The notes: generated by a model not told the origin, from the sequence alone. Shown: positions 33,505 through 46,250, counted from the stretch's first letter. The stretch: 64,000 nucleotides of DNA from Ctena decussata (GCA_963989385.1 OZ022503.1:93444638-93508637), one strand, 5' to 3'. Program-made: numbers and translations.

Positions 33505-35475
33505 GTTCGTCATAGACGTCCGGTGTCCGTCGTCGTCCGTCTGTTAACACTTTGCTTTAAAAGAAATCTTCTCTGAATTTGCTAGCCCATGGCTTTGATA
33601 TTTGTAACGAGGCCTTGACTAGTAACTTCTAATTAGATGTTTCAAAACGTGGTCTGGGTGTCAGAATTGGCTCTACCCTAAGCGGTCCTCGGTTAACCAC
33701 AGAAGCACATACGAAAATAATTAAAAACCATCCATTTCTGCAGAACTACTGGGCCCAAATGATTGACGTATGGTATGGAGCATTAGTAATAGCCCGTTAC
33801 AAAGTTTGTTTAAATGGTGACCTCAGGTTCCAAACCGGATCCGCCTAATGGGGTCTTCGGTTCAACGTAAAATAAATGAGCTGCGACACGAGAAAACCAA
33901 CAATGTGGTTGTGCGCCCTGCCCAGACTCAGATCAGACTGGGCATCCACTCAGTTTGATCAGACAGGGTAGCTAAGGGTCCAGTTTAGCTCCAGCGGACA
34001 GCGAAGACTCTGATCAGACTGGACGCACAACCACATTGTTGGTTTTGTCGTGTCGCGGCTCCAATGGGGAAATCGAAAGAAAAAACTTTTTAGCGAGCTA
34101 CCGAGCGACAGGCTTGATATTTGGTATGTACATTGCCTAGTTGTCTTTTACCAAGTTTTACTAAATGGCAGCCACAGGGTCGTAAATGCGCCACCCTTTG
34201 AGGTCATGAGTGCACCATAGAAAAACAAAGGGAAATATAAAAATAATCTCATTTTTTTCTGAGCCAGTGTGACCAGAGGCTTGGTATTTGAACTGCAGCT
34301 TTTCTGAACGGTTGCTTCCAAGTTTGTTTGAATGATAAAACTAGGGTAAAATTGCACATCCCTATGATTACGTGGGTTCACCATAGAAATATTTTGGGAA
34401 AATAATAAAAAAAATTCTTCTTCAGATCCACTAAGGCCAGGAGCTTGCTATTTGGCACTTCCGTGTTGACCCAGAATGTTCAAATACTGGCCTCGGGTTC
34501 AAAAATGGCCACGCATCATGGGGTTCTGGGTTCACCGAAGAAATATATTGGGAAAATATTCAAAATGCTCTTCGTCAGAAGCACTAGGCTCAGATGCTTG
34601 AAATTTGTAATGTAGCATTGCTTAGTAGTTCTATACCATTTGTCTAAATAGTCCCGCCCAAGGGGGTCCTGGATAACAATTGAAATACATAGGGAAAGCA
34701 TAACAAAATCTCCTTCTCCAGAACTACCTTGCTCAGATGCTTGAAATTTGGTATGTAGCATAGCCCAGTGGTCTTTTAACAAGATTGCTCATATGGTTGC
34801 CCCAAAAATAAAAATGGGAGACTTGGTTCACCATTGAAATATAACTTGTAAAGTAATATGATGCTTGGTATTCGATAAAAGCATTGCCTGATAATCATTT
34901 TCCAAGTTCATTAAAAGGTTGTCCCAGGGTCCATAATTGCCCCGCCCCAAGGGTCCATGGGTAAACCACAGAAATATATAGGGATATATTAAAAGAAATC
35001 CTTCTGCACCAGAACCAGAGGAACCAGAAACTTGATATTTAGTATTTAGCATTGCCTAGTAATCCTTAACCAGTATTTTTACAACTGGTGGACCCAGAGT
35101 ACAAAACTACCACGCAAACAGTCGTGTTTTCCCCACTGAAATACATATGGGGGGATTTAAAAAATCGTTTTCTTTAGAACCAGGCTCAGAACATATTGAT
35201 ATTCGATATGCACCATCGCCTTGTTGCCTTAAACCAATAATGTTTAAATCATGGACTCAAGGTTCAAAATTGACCTGCCCCAGGGAGTCCTTAGTTCACT
35301 ATAGGGATACATTGGGAAACTTCGAAAATCTTCTACTCCAGAAACAGTGGGACAAGAGGCGTGCCCCAAGTTTGTTCAAATTGTGGTCCTTAAGTTTAAA
35401 ATGGTCCCGCCCTAGGGGGTTCTGGGTTTACCATAGAAATACATAGGAATTTGTTTTTACTCCAGAGCCAGTTAA
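33505..35475 (+). mobile_element. Element built of tandem units of about 150 bp
   Basis: Opens with GTCCGTCGTCGTCCGTC and then repeats a unit containing CAGATGCTTGAAATTTGGTA, TGTAGCATTGCCTAGT and GGGTTCACCATAGAAAT about ten times with divergence. The order matches, inverted, the interior of 36307-37797. Bivalve 'pearl'-type elements have such a tandem core; membership is inference. The MITE-A at 33878-34061 is nested in it. Confidence 0.6.
33878..34061. mobile_element. MITE-A copy 6, internally deleted
   Basis: GAGCTGCGACACGAG to CGTGTCGCGGCTC, about 184 bp. The GGGCGGATGCCCAGG section has been lost. Confidence 0.75.
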
Positions 35476-36089
35476 AAGTAAACTCCCTCGTATTTCATTA
35501 CGAAATAATCACAAAATTATGAAACTGGTTAGTTGTATGCAGCACAATTAAGATTTGTACAAAAAAATCTTCAGCGAAAACACCTTTATTACGGACGCGG
35601 AGACGATATATCAGTGCATACCTTTCGTGAATATTCACGAATATTTTGTCGTCATCAATTGATTGACTCCCAATGGCGTTTCTGCATGCATGTTTTGAAT
35701 TTTATAATTGATGGAGTAAATTGATGGAGTAAATAACTTTACAATAGCATTAACCTCTAATCTGTGCACGTGAATTCTTTTCAGCCAATGCGTGTAACTG
35801 TCTGAAATCGATTAAAGAAAGAGCTTAAAATTATTCATCATATAACTATAACATGATTAACTATGATTGCTGGGCGTATCCAGTCTTCATTTTTGGCGAG
35901 AATGGCGGCCCACTATTCCCGCTCTTTTTGTGTATTTTCTAAAATTCTCCTATCTTCAATGACCATCACAAATTATAAATTTGGCAGATAAATGTACTTT
36001 AAATAGCAATTATTATCATGCCTAGGATATAATCGTTTGTGAGAAATTTAAAAGTAAATAGAAACATTTAGGGTGTAAATCTTTCAGCT
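35476..36089. other. Gene-free stretch
   Basis: No gene or repeat recognised. Confidence 0.45.
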
Positions 36090-36306
36090 AGAAGCTTGTT
36101 TTTTGTATAGAGCAATCCTGTGGTCCTGTGTTCTTGCAGAAATACATAGGGAAATTCAAATATTATTTTTTTCAGAACAAGTAGGACCAGAGGCTTGCTA
36201 TTTGATATGAATCATTACCAAGGTTGCTCAAAGGGTTACCTCAGGGTTCAAACTAGCCCTGCCCAAGGGGTCCAGTGTTTACCATAGAAATTCATAGGAA
36301 AATAAA
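36090..36306 (+). repeat. Detached unit of the 33.5 kb-type element
   Basis: One and a half units: GAAATACATAGGGAAATTC, GACCAGAGGCTTGCTATTTG, GGGTCCAGTGTTTACCATAG. Lies directly before the opposite-oriented element at 36307. Confidence 0.5.
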
Positions 36307-37797
36307 AACAAGAGGCCCTGAATTGCTCACCCGAGCAAAAGGATAAAGGTCATACTAGAGTCATCATTTGCAACCATTTTCAAATGGTTCTGAAGAAGAA
36401 GATTTTTTAAATATTTTTCTATGTATTACTGTGGCTCAAACCCAGAACCCCTAGAGTGGGACCATTTTGGAACCTGGGGCCATCATTTGAATAATCTTGG
36501 TAAAGGACCACTAGGCAATGCATCATACTGAATTTTAAGCATCTGAGCCAATTGGTTCTGAAGAAGAAGATTTTTGAATATTTTTCTATGTATTTCTAAA
36601 GTCCAAACCCAGGACCCCATGGGACAGGGCCATGTTTGACCCTGCTGCCATCATTTGGAAAAAGAGCTTGGTAAAGGACCACTAGGCAAGGCATCATACC
36701 AAATTTCAAGCATCTGCACTAAGGGGTTCTGATGAAGAATATTTTTTAAGTATATTTTAATTTCGAACCCAAGACTCCCCACCCCAGGGCCATTTTGGAT
36801 CCCAGTACCACCATTTACACAAACTTTGTAGAAACCTACCAGGCAATGCATCATGCCACATTTCAGGCATATTAGCCAAGTGGTTCTGAAGAAGAAGATT
36901 TTTTAATATTTTGCTATGTATTTCTGTGGTTCAAACCAAGGACCCCCTAGGACGGGGTCATTTGAGGCCCTGGTCATTATTTGAACAAACTTGGTAAAAT
37001 ACCACTAGGCAATGATACGTATCGAATTTCAAGCATCTGAGCCAAATGGTTCTGAAGAAGAAAATTTTGAATATTTTTCTATGTATTTCTATGGTTCAAA
37101 CCTTGGACTTCCTGACGGAAGACCAGCTTGGACCCTTTGGCCACCATTTAAACTAACTTGGTAAAGGGCTACTAGGCAATGCATCATACCAAATTTCAAG
37201 CATCTGAGCATTGCTGTTCTGAAGAAGAATATTTTTGATTATTTTTCTATGTATTTTTATGATTCAAACACAAGACCCCTTGGGCGGGGCCATTTTGTAC
37301 CCTTGGGCCAACATTTGAACAAACTTGATGAAGAACCACTAGGCAATGCTACATTCCAAATGTCAAGCATCTGAGCCTTGCAGTTCTGAAGGAGAAGATT
37401 TTGAATATTTTCTATGTATTTCTATGGTTCAAACATTTTGGACCCCGGGGCCACCATTTGAACAAACTTGGTAGAGGACCACTAGGCAATGCTACATACC
37501 AAATTTAAAGCATCTGGGCCAACCAGTTCTGGAGAAGAAGATTTTTAAGTATATCTAGGTTTCGAACCCAGGACCCCCTGCTCCAGGGCCATTTTGGACC
37601 CTGGGGCTACCATTTGAATAAACTTGGTAGATGTCTACCAGACAATGCTTCATACCAAATATCAAAGCCCTAGGCCATGCGGTTTCAGAGAAGATGTCAT
37701 TTAAAGCAAATTGTTGACGACGGACGACACACGACGGACGACGGACACTGAGTGATCACAATAGCTCACCCTGAGCCTATGGCTCAGGTGAGCTAAA
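36307..37797 (-). mobile_element. Tandem-unit element with terminal hairpin
   Basis: Starts AACAAGAGGCCCTGAATTGC, contains about seven 170-bp units (TGGTTCTGAAGAAGAAG, TTTCTATGTATTTCTATGG, CCACTAGGCAATGCATCATA), then a GACGGACGACG run and the hairpin AGCTCACC-TGAGCC / GGCTCAGGTGAGCT. The same ends in the opposite order bound 54215-55734. One end asymmetric and the other a hairpin resembles Helitron-like elements; no protein is encoded. Confidence 0.65.
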
Positions 37798-37859
37798 AAT
37801 ATTGGAAGGTTGTGGACATAAGCTAGTTTATACCTTAATAGTTCCTGTTCGTTCTATAC

Positions 37860-38095
37860 CACCGCTCAAGGACGCCTGCGCTCGCGATTATGTAGGCGTC
37901 TCTTTCTTATTGTCTGCTTTGTCATGTCTCAAGGATTTCGCCAGTAACTGTGAGGCTGGGAGTGGGCAGTGTGCTGCATGCTGTCGAAAGCTGGCAATCA
38001 CATTCTTTTTTATTTTACATTCTTTGGGTTTTTAAAACTGAGGATGTCAAATACAGAAATACACAACTATGGCACTAAATTTGGAAAAGGTACAT
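37860..38095 (-). repeat. Repeat E, diverged copy
   Basis: GGACGCCTGCGCTCGCGA, CTCAAGGATTTCGCC, CAAATACAGAAATACAC and GCACTAAATTTGG follow the family order. Confidence 0.5.
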
Positions 38096-38184
38096 TTGAA
38101 TTTTAAGGAGAAAACATTTGATAAGGACCTTTTTTCTTGTCCCCAGGGACCTCTAGGGTGTTGCAAGTACGTTGAATGTGTGGG

Positions 38185-38300
38185 TTTCTCATCTGAGATT
38201 CACCATTTGTTTTATCCGTAATGTTTGGTTTCTCTGATGATTCCTTGATGGCTTTCGAAACCATCACGCGGACCAAACAGCTACGAAGCATTGCATAAGC
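38185..38300 (-). repeat. Repeat C fragment
   Basis: TGATGATTCCTTGATGG and CGGACCAAACAGCTACGAAG match the 49830-49900 copy. Confidence 0.4.
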
Positions 38301-38790
38301 TAAGGGCAAAAGATTGGAATCAGTTAAACTAGCATAACCCTACATCGAGTGATTTATTACTGACTGTTTCAATGCTGTACGTCTGTTACGGGTCTTAACT
38401 GTTACTTCATCTTGTTTTTCATATTGGTGTTTTCTTTCAAGGTGTGTTATGTATTCGGTTGGGAAGCGGTGTAACGCCGCTGAATGTTACCTTTGCGCTA
38501 AGTGTAACCCGTTAACATGAAGCGTTGAATTGCTGCTCTTACTGTTTAGTTTGTTTGGGTGTCACTAAGAGAAGATCATGTCAATAGCATTAGAACATCC
38601 ACCATTAGTGCAACTCTTGTGAAAGTAAATACAACAGACACTATGCAACGATGTGTTATTTTATAATTATTACTATTTAAAAGGGCTTTCAGACTGTTGG
38701 AAACAAATGTGATCTCCACATATACTCAATTATTATTTTGCATGGTTATCTCGGAGGGTCTGATCTAATTAGTTATACAAATCTTTAATA
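38301..38790. other. Gene-free stretch
   Basis: Nothing recognised. Confidence 0.45.
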
Positions 38791-38794
38791 GGAC

Positions 38795-39580
38795 CTTCAA
38801 GAGCAGAGAACACATTCGAAAAAAGAAGTATACTAAGCCCTGGATTTATGTCCCGGGTGCAACTGAGGTCACATCAAGTACTTGTATAAAATGCTTCCTA
38901 CTACATTTCTGTTTTCAAACCCTTTTTAACAACAGTTGGAATCTGCCATCTAACTTAGATTGTCTTGAATTACCTTAGATGTTTACTTCGTGGTCCAGCT
39001 TTTTGCCTTACATCTTGAAGACGAATTAAAGACCAAACTCATAATATAAACAGGTCAGTTTGGCATATATTTCATTTTTTCGGTTTTTGAACTCTAGAAT
39101 TAAAATCTTAAAAAAAAGTTCCTTCAAGAGCAGAGAATACAAACAGAAATAGGAACATGATTTTTTGATTGATTTGATGCTTAACGTCCACGGTAAACAA
39201 CTAAGGTCATGTCGGGACGGTCAGTTAACCTAACCACACTATTCCTGGGCAGGCTTAGACCTCCTAAGCGGTTAACCAGTACTAAGTGCACATACTTTCG
39301 CCAGTAACTGACAACTGCCCTTCTTGAATCAGCGGAAGGAGAAACGAAAGTATGTGGCCAGACCGGGATTCGAACCCAGGACCTCTGACTTACGAGTCAG
39401 GTGCCCTACCGATTGCGCTACCCGGCCCGGCACAAATAGGAACATGGACCAGACTACGTAGTTTCGGCTTATAAAGCCTCGCCAGTGACCCTGACAATAT
39501 CTGGTAACAAAACAAGAAAAAAGCATACTGTTATTTCTTAATTTTAATTGGGCAGTCGATTCAAAGACTGATTAGTTTCA
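38795..39580 (+). repeat. Repeat D, two copies, the second split by SINE-B
   Basis: A partial copy at 38795-38870 (CCTTCAAGAGCAGAGAACAC) is followed by a full copy at 39105-39159 plus 39446-39580 (CCTTCAAGAGCAGAGAATAC; then GACTACGTAGTTTCGGC, CCTGACAATATCTGG and GGGCAGTCGATTCAAAGACT). Confidence 0.7.
39160..39433 (-). mobile_element. SINE-B, full copy with tRNA-like head and 13-bp target duplication
   Basis: On the minus strand the head begins near CCGGGCCGGGTAGCGCAATC (A box), includes TGACTCGTAAGTCA (anticodon-arm-like) and B box GGTTCGAATCCC, then the SINE-B body and a short TCAATC tail. AAATAGGAACATG occurs exactly at both edges (39147-39159 and 39434-39446). The arm would have a six-base loop, so this is a tRNA-derived SINE head, not a tRNA gene. 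Confidence 0.85.
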
Positions 39581-40238
39581 AAAGGATCCAAAATAATATA
39601 AAAGACAATGATCTAGAATAATAGTCTAAATCGATCTCAAATTTCAGATTTCAGAATCTATCCTCTGAACTCAAAGGATGTAAATAAAATATAATCTGCA
39701 CTATGGATGATGTACGGGGAGACGTTTTACGGCCGCCACACGGCACAACACCAGCTGCAGTGAGGTAAAATTTAAATATTAAAGACTACTTGATGATGCC
39801 ATACTAAGCGTAATGAATGGGTACAACACAAAAGCTTACCTCATTTCAACGGTAGTCAGTCTGACCTATAATTCGTGGTCAAGTGATTGTGCCTCAAATT
39901 TTGAAGATTATTTGCTGAATGAATTGCGAGACAAAGCTTGACCTCATTTAGAATTTTAAACACAAAACTATGTGTCGTGTAGGGTGTGTGTAAAAGAAAC
40001 GTGGACCTTACTGACATTGCTGTTACTCCTTTATTTATCAAGGATTTTTTTAGCAATTTAATACACCTTTGCACTTAAAAGAATGTTTTGCTACAAGTTG
40101 GTGTTGCTAACTGGAAGTAACGTCATAATGACGTCAAACTTTATTATTACATCTTTTCCTATCGACGGATTCTGATGAAACCACAAAATTACATTAATTG
40201 TAAAAGTTTCAGAGCGTTACATTTTATGAAACAAGAAT
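39581..40238. other. Gene-free stretch
   Basis: A GAG-GTAAGC donor-like site on the minus strand (near 39842) has no convincing exon behind it. Confidence 0.4.
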
Positions 40239-41081
40239 TTAAGGTGGTGGTTTATGGTTAATACAAAAATCGGTATAAAACAATAATAATGTAACATATC
40301 TCCGTCAAATTTCTTGTTTTTGTTGAGCTCTACAGTATAGTATACAAAAAAAAAGCGACCAGCAGTTTAACAGTTTAAAAACGTGGTTTTATATGGAAAC
40401 ATCAAAGGGTAATTTTCTGCAAAAAATACGAACAACTAACAGGACTTTTGAAAAAAAACTTAGGCTTGAAGGAACTTTTATACATTAAGTAGAGTGTCCC
40501 AGCAATTATTTGCCCCACCTCTTTCTATAATTGTAAGCAAGAGCAAATGAAAAGAGTAGCTTATTCTTAAATGTTCAACTATGAATTAGGTTTATGTACA
40601 CTGACTGCATTCATTAGATATAGGATAGGCGGGTTTACCTATATAACACATACAGTATAAATACTGAATTACTAAGACCGAAAAAAGGTGTGTAAATGAA
40701 ATTGTTCAACCTGGAAAAGTAGAGTCACCTGCGTTTTATTAAAAAAGATAGATACAGGCTACTTTTTTATTTGCTCAACCTCATAATGTGTAAAGAGTTG
40801 GAATACATAATTGCCGGGACGGCCTTCTTAATGCATTAAAGTACTTTCAGACCTGAATACATTTTCAATAACGATTTTTTTTTTTTGCGAAAAAAAATGA
40901 TCCTTTGATATTTTTATATAACCCTTCTTAACATCAACAAGTTCCGCAGTTTGGGATTCTAAATTTGTGAGAGAAACAACATAAAGAATGCATCTGCTGA
41001 GTTTGGGGAAGATCTGTCGTATTTTCAGCATTTTATGCGGATATTTGTCTTGCCACAAACCAGTAATTATCACTACCTTAA
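40239..41081 (+). mobile_element. TTAA-flanked element, copy A
   Basis: Bounded by TTAAGGTGGTGG and CACTACCTTAA. Its interior matches 58574-59347 in inverted orientation (shared: ATGCTGAAAATACGACAGAT, CCAACTCTTTACACATTATG, GACTCTACTTTTCCAGG on one strand). TTAA at each edge fits a TTAA target duplication. No transposase frame. Confidence 0.65.
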
Positions 41082-41303
41082 AATATCTCATGTAATGGAA
41101 GAAAGTATAAACCGATAAAAGTAAACGCGTTAGACTCAGTGATTCCATAAGACCTAAACTTATATAATCTGCACTATGATGAAATAGGGGCAGACGAAAA
41201 CCTGTGTTTCCTTGTTTTATTTATTTAATTTTTTTCGAACGAACTTCTAATGATAATCCAATACAAAAATAAAGGTTACTATATTAACGGTTAGAATATT
41301 TAT

Positions 41304-41430
41304 AGGTTATTGAATTTATATTGTGAAATATTCGGCACGAGTTCATATGGCGAAGGACGCACGAGCTTGCGAGTGCGTCTCCGCCATATGAACGAGTGCC
41401 GAATATTTTACAATATAAATTCAATAACCT
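41304..41430. repeat. 127-bp foldback palindrome
   Basis: Arms of 49 bases (41304-41352 and 41382-41430) with three mismatches. The 29-base loop itself forms a hairpin (GACGCAC...GTGCGTC). Confidence 0.85.
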
Positions 41431-41987
41431 TTTTATTATATACCTTTGATATTAATCTGCTAGTTTCGTCAGTGCTCTCTGTGTACGAAATCAAAATATT
41501 ATATCGGTATAGCAACCACAAGTTGTTTTAAATTTGAAATTACATTATGCCATTTCGTGCCTTCATACACGCTAAAAGCCACGCCTAATGGCGCGAAAGT
41601 AGATATGACGTTACGTTGTCGGACGTGACGTCAGTACACAAATGTTGACGTTTACAAGAACTGAACACCATTTTAGAGCCTAACTCTCAGCAGCTCTGAC
41701 GAAAATCTCCGTTATTATCGCAGAATATTAATTAAAAGAGTGATGGATCAAAGGTAAATCATATTTAATTGTTTGTTATTTATTTTATACACCCAAACCG
41801 ACACTAATGTCATTATTCTACTCGTTTTTAAATTGCAGTCGACGACAAAATGGCCGCCAAACTTTTCTTCTTTCAAAACAAAAGTAGTTCTAGGGAACGT
41901 GACTCCTTAACTCCGTGCAATATGCACTTGACTCCTTGCAATATGCAGAAAATATTGCACGGTTACTTGACTGGTTTCGGATTATAA

Positions 41988-42126
41988 AGGGTTCGTTCGG
42001 CAGAATCGATATGAGAAACCCTAGCAATACCCAATTATTCCTTGGGCTACTCGAAGATAGGTAATAGCCCAAGGTATACTTGGGTATTTCTCGGGTTTCT
42101 CCGAGTGATTCTGCCGAACGTACCCG
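41988..42126. repeat. 139-bp foldback palindrome
   Basis: Nearly the whole segment pairs with itself: GTTCGGCAGAATC / GATTCTGCCGAAC, GAGAAACCC / GGGTTTCTC and CCTTGGGCTA / TAGCCCAAGG. It lies 560 bases from the palindrome at 41304-41430. Confidence 0.8.
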
Positions 42127-42639
42127 AAAGTGATCAAAGAGATCTCCAGTTTGCTGTCCTTTGATTTTCTAAAGAGCTTATTATATGCCTTGTGCCGTGA
42201 TGATGAACAGGTGAGTCAGTAAACGTCTACACAGACCATATACCAACTTGTTTTGAAGGTACATGAAATAGAAGCACGAGGTGGATTGCATGAAGGTACA
42301 TCAAATGGAATTACGGGGTTGATTGCATAAAACTAATTTAAGTCCCCAGTGGCTTAAGCTTAAGCCACTAACCGGTCCAAGGTAAAAACGCCTCGTTCGC
42401 GTAATGTTTGTCATATTTCCAGCATAACCATCACTTACATAGCTTGCTTTTTTGCCCTCTGCATCTTTGTGGTTATATTATATGTTTGACAATTATGTCT
42501 GAATTATAATGTATGTTTAATTGTATACAGTTGTTGCATTAAACTCGGTGTGTCTATTGACGAACATGCGTTGCTCCGTTCAATTGTTGCGTTCCTCTTT
42601 CCTTGTTTGCTCGTTTTATTATGTGCAATATGATTAAAT

Positions 42640-42839
42640 GAGCCGCGACAAGACAAAATCAACGGAGTTGCATGTGCGCTCAGTCTGAGTTTTTGCTGTC
42701 CGCATGGAGCTAGCTTAGATCTTTAGCTATCCGTTAAGCGCAGAGCAAAGACTCAGATCAGACTGGGCGGATGCCCAGGCTGAGCTGAGTCTTCGCTGGA
42801 CGCTCGTGCCACTTTGTTGGTTTTGTCGTGTTGCAGCTC
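42640..42839. mobile_element. MITE-A copy 7
   Basis: GAGCCGCGACAAGAC to GTCGTGTTGCAGCTC, about 200 bp, with a deletion in the left half. Confidence 0.75.
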
Positions 42840-42844
42840 TTTTG

Positions 42845-45140
42845 TTTTGGGCGTGTCCTTTCCAGGGTACGGTTATCTACATTTTCACCATTATTGACAT
42901 ATTATATAGAAAGAATGATTATAATGAAATGGCCTACGGCTGATTGACATAACTAAACGTAGCATATAGCATGTTAGCCAAAAAAAGTCAATAGTCGGCG
43001 GTGCCTAAGATTTAAGATTTAAGACTGAAACTTCAACGTATGTCACAAAAAGCAGACAATTCTGCAGCTGTTACGTCTATCTGGTTATAAGAAAACAATA
43101 TCATACATCCCACTGGGTGTTAGAAAATTTAATATATACCGCTGGAAAAAATAGCTTGCACTTGATTTTTGCACATAACTTTTGCATTTTGAACATGTTT
43201 ACTTTGTTTCTGTTTGTACTTGGACCAAGAACTTAAAAGTCAAGGCCAATACATGGGAACATGCTCTAGCTTCATGTGAATATAATGTCTTAGGATTTTT
43301 ATAGAACATGCGTGCCATATAAGATTAAAGGCTATAAAAGGCCTTGTGACCTTAGGGGCTGTGAGTCGTGTCTTGGCACAGGCCTTTAACATGGGGCCCA
43401 ATCCTCATTTTCCATGCATTTTAAACCTTCCCCGATTCAAAGCAGATACCCAATCACTGCTAGTCTGACATACAGAGTCAAATTGACCAAACCTTGCCAG
43501 TCGAGACATTTTCCAACAGCCAATCGCAACGACGCCCTTCTTCCTGTTTGATTCGTTATAGGTATTTAGATACACATTCACTCTAATCTGACATGATTCG
43601 TTAAAGTTATTTAGTTTAATAAATCATGTTTTTTTATATAATTGTATTAAAATGATATACTTGTGACTTTGATAGCAGTTGTCATGTCAACTGCCGATGC
43701 AAAGCAAACATATGGTAAAAGGTTCGTCAAGCCGCTTATAATTATCAGCGTCACAATGTTGAAATTATCACGAACACATGCAATCCCTTGATTAATGATT
43801 GCTTAGAAAATATCGATATGAAACAAGTCAAGCTGTACTAACAGTTCATCAATTTTAATTTCGCATATTTATTTGTTTTTCATAAAAGACAATTACTGGA
43901 CGCTTAAAGAAATCTATGTACATGTAAATCGAACGTAATAATTTCTTCAGCTGATATAAGATTCGTAGTTAACAAGTAAGGTAGAAGTACTCAAGCCACT
44001 CCAGACGTACACAGAAGGAGAATAAATCAGGAGAGAGCGTGAGGTATTGCCCATATAAAAAACAAGTTTTAAGCTAATAAACGTAGCATTAGCTTCTGGC
44101 CATTTACTATGCAAAAACGTATGATGAGGATCTCAGTTAAGACATTTTGCCAATACTATCAGGGACATTTCAGAAATAATATAAATGATCTCAGGATATC
44201 CTATTGATTGATGTTTAGCAGTGGTTTTATATACCATTTGAAAGGTAAATTAAATTGCTTTAAAACGGTATGTATTAAAATATTAAAATATGTATGACAG
44301 CACGTGCTTATGTCATGAGGGTCAGGATACTGGAAACTGTACATTTTCATCGAAAATCTCTTGTGCTTATCGCTGTTTGCGAAATAAGACAATTATATAT
44401 TTTAATGAAACAACACGTAATACTGTTCGTTCAATGTAAAAGAATAGATATATAAAGATTTTTAACATGTAGCTTAATAAAGGAGCTTTTTTCTCCGCTT
44501 TGCGATTTTAATGTAAAGATCTTATATTACACCAATAAATTGTTAGTTTTGAATTTTAATACATCTAATTTCAACAAATTTTCGAAAGGCATTTTATTAG
44601 TGAAATGATTAGGACGTTTTGCTACGATTGGCATCATATAACTAATGGAACTGAGTGATACATGTGCAAACTTCACGCCGGAAGTTGCAAAGTATCAGCA
44701 ATTCGTGTAAAATTTTAAAACGCAATCATCCTCAAATAAAAGGACCAAGGTTGGGCATATTTACTTTCGTCTAATGTCAAACGTTAGAGGGACATTGAAC
44801 ACAAATTCATACATAAACACTTGAAAGACCTTTGATTTTAGCTGACATACTGACATTGAAATATGTGGGTGGATGGGGAAAATTATCGTAAAAAATCAAG
44901 TAAACCACCATCGAAAGAGCATTAGCACTTTAGTAGATTATTTATTACAAAAAAAAAAACAAGCTTGGCGAATCAAATTCTATTTATGTTTTATTTCGCA
45001 TCTTTCACCAAACATTCACTTTCACTTGAATTGTTGTCAAAACTGAAGTTTAAACAGCTTACTATACATTTTAATTTAGCAAAGGAAGTGAATAAGAGAA
45101 AATGCATATACACTATAGCAGACCAAACACATTCGGTCAA
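42845..45140. other. Gene-free stretch
   Basis: 2.3 kb of AT-rich sequence with no recognisable gene, RNA or repeat family. Confidence 0.45.
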
Positions 45141-45142
45141 TG

Positions 45143-45490
45143 GAGGACTGAAGAACCAATACCGCCTTGGAAAGATCAGTTATAGATTACTGGGGCGGGC
45201 TTAAACTAGTGTTACTCGATCCAAACCTCGACATCTGTTTTTGTAGTGGCTCGATACATTTATGCATGCTGGTTTCCAAACCCTTATTTTTTATATCAAA
45301 GATACATAGATATGGCGGGTGTATTACAAGAGAAGTGATGCTTACTACTCGCGAGCACCGGGTCACACCTCTGCTTTTGGAGTCAAGTTTCATATGATTC
45401 ACGAGTTCGGACTTCTGATTTGGGTACTCTGCCCTCTTTAACCCATTAAAGAATCATCACACGACACAAACAAATCACGGACAGAAGCAT
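45143..45490 (+). repeat. Repeat C copy
   Basis: AATACCGCCTTGGAAAGATC, ATTACTGGGGCGGGCTTAAA, GAATCATCACACGACAC and CAAATCACGG are in family order. The frames over it on both strands are shadows. Confidence 0.55.
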
Positions 45491-45499
45491 TGCATTTAT

Positions 45500-46250
45500 A
45501 ATATATCTAATGCTTTTGGAACGTAAGATAATTGGTCTGAACTGATCGGAAAAAAAACTACAAGAAACTGTTTTGAATTTACAGTCACCATAAAATGCTG
45601 TTTAAATTAATCCCTGCTGCTAAAAAAGGTTATAATCTGACGTTGAATTTAGAAACATGTTCAAAATGTCGGCGATAAAGATTTGAAAAAAAGGTTTTTA
45701 TATTTTAAAATAAAGATAGCTCTGTTCCAGACGTGTTGCAGTTAAAAGTTTATAACGGTCATTGAAGTCAGTCACAATGACAAGACATTCTAGCAAACCG
45801 AATACATGTACCTTGAGAAAGGTAAACCGTATAAGAAATAGAAATGGCAAAAGCCATCATCCAAAACATGGAAATTAACTATGTCATCACGCTTATCATA
45901 AATTTTGAACAAAAAAAAGCTGAGGTCGAAATAGATACTTGTACATGTAAATGTAAATCCAAAATTAGGGCTTCGAAATCGGATGCATTAATTCTGTCTT
46001 TATTGCGTGCGTGTTTATTTTCCATTTGGTTTTGAAGGGCGGGATAAAGCGTTTGATTGTATTCATTCCTGATCGTTGCCAAACATTTTACTTTAATTAT
46101 CTTTGTTGAACTACGTCTCAGGTGGATCAATTAAATTTGATATGCTTAGAGAGCAAATTTTAAGAGTAACTACACTTCAGGAACTGACTGAATCAGATCC
46201 CAAACCCTATCCACAACATCAAAGGGAAAGATTGACAAAGACATCCCAAC
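45500..46250. other. Gene-free stretch
   Basis: Short frames only (for example 45879-46130 minus); nothing recognised. Confidence 0.4.

Noticed and set aside
39350..39433. tRNA-Thr(CGT)-like gene on the minus strand
   Set aside because: The anticodon arm would have a six-base loop, and the sequence is the head of a SINE with target duplications.
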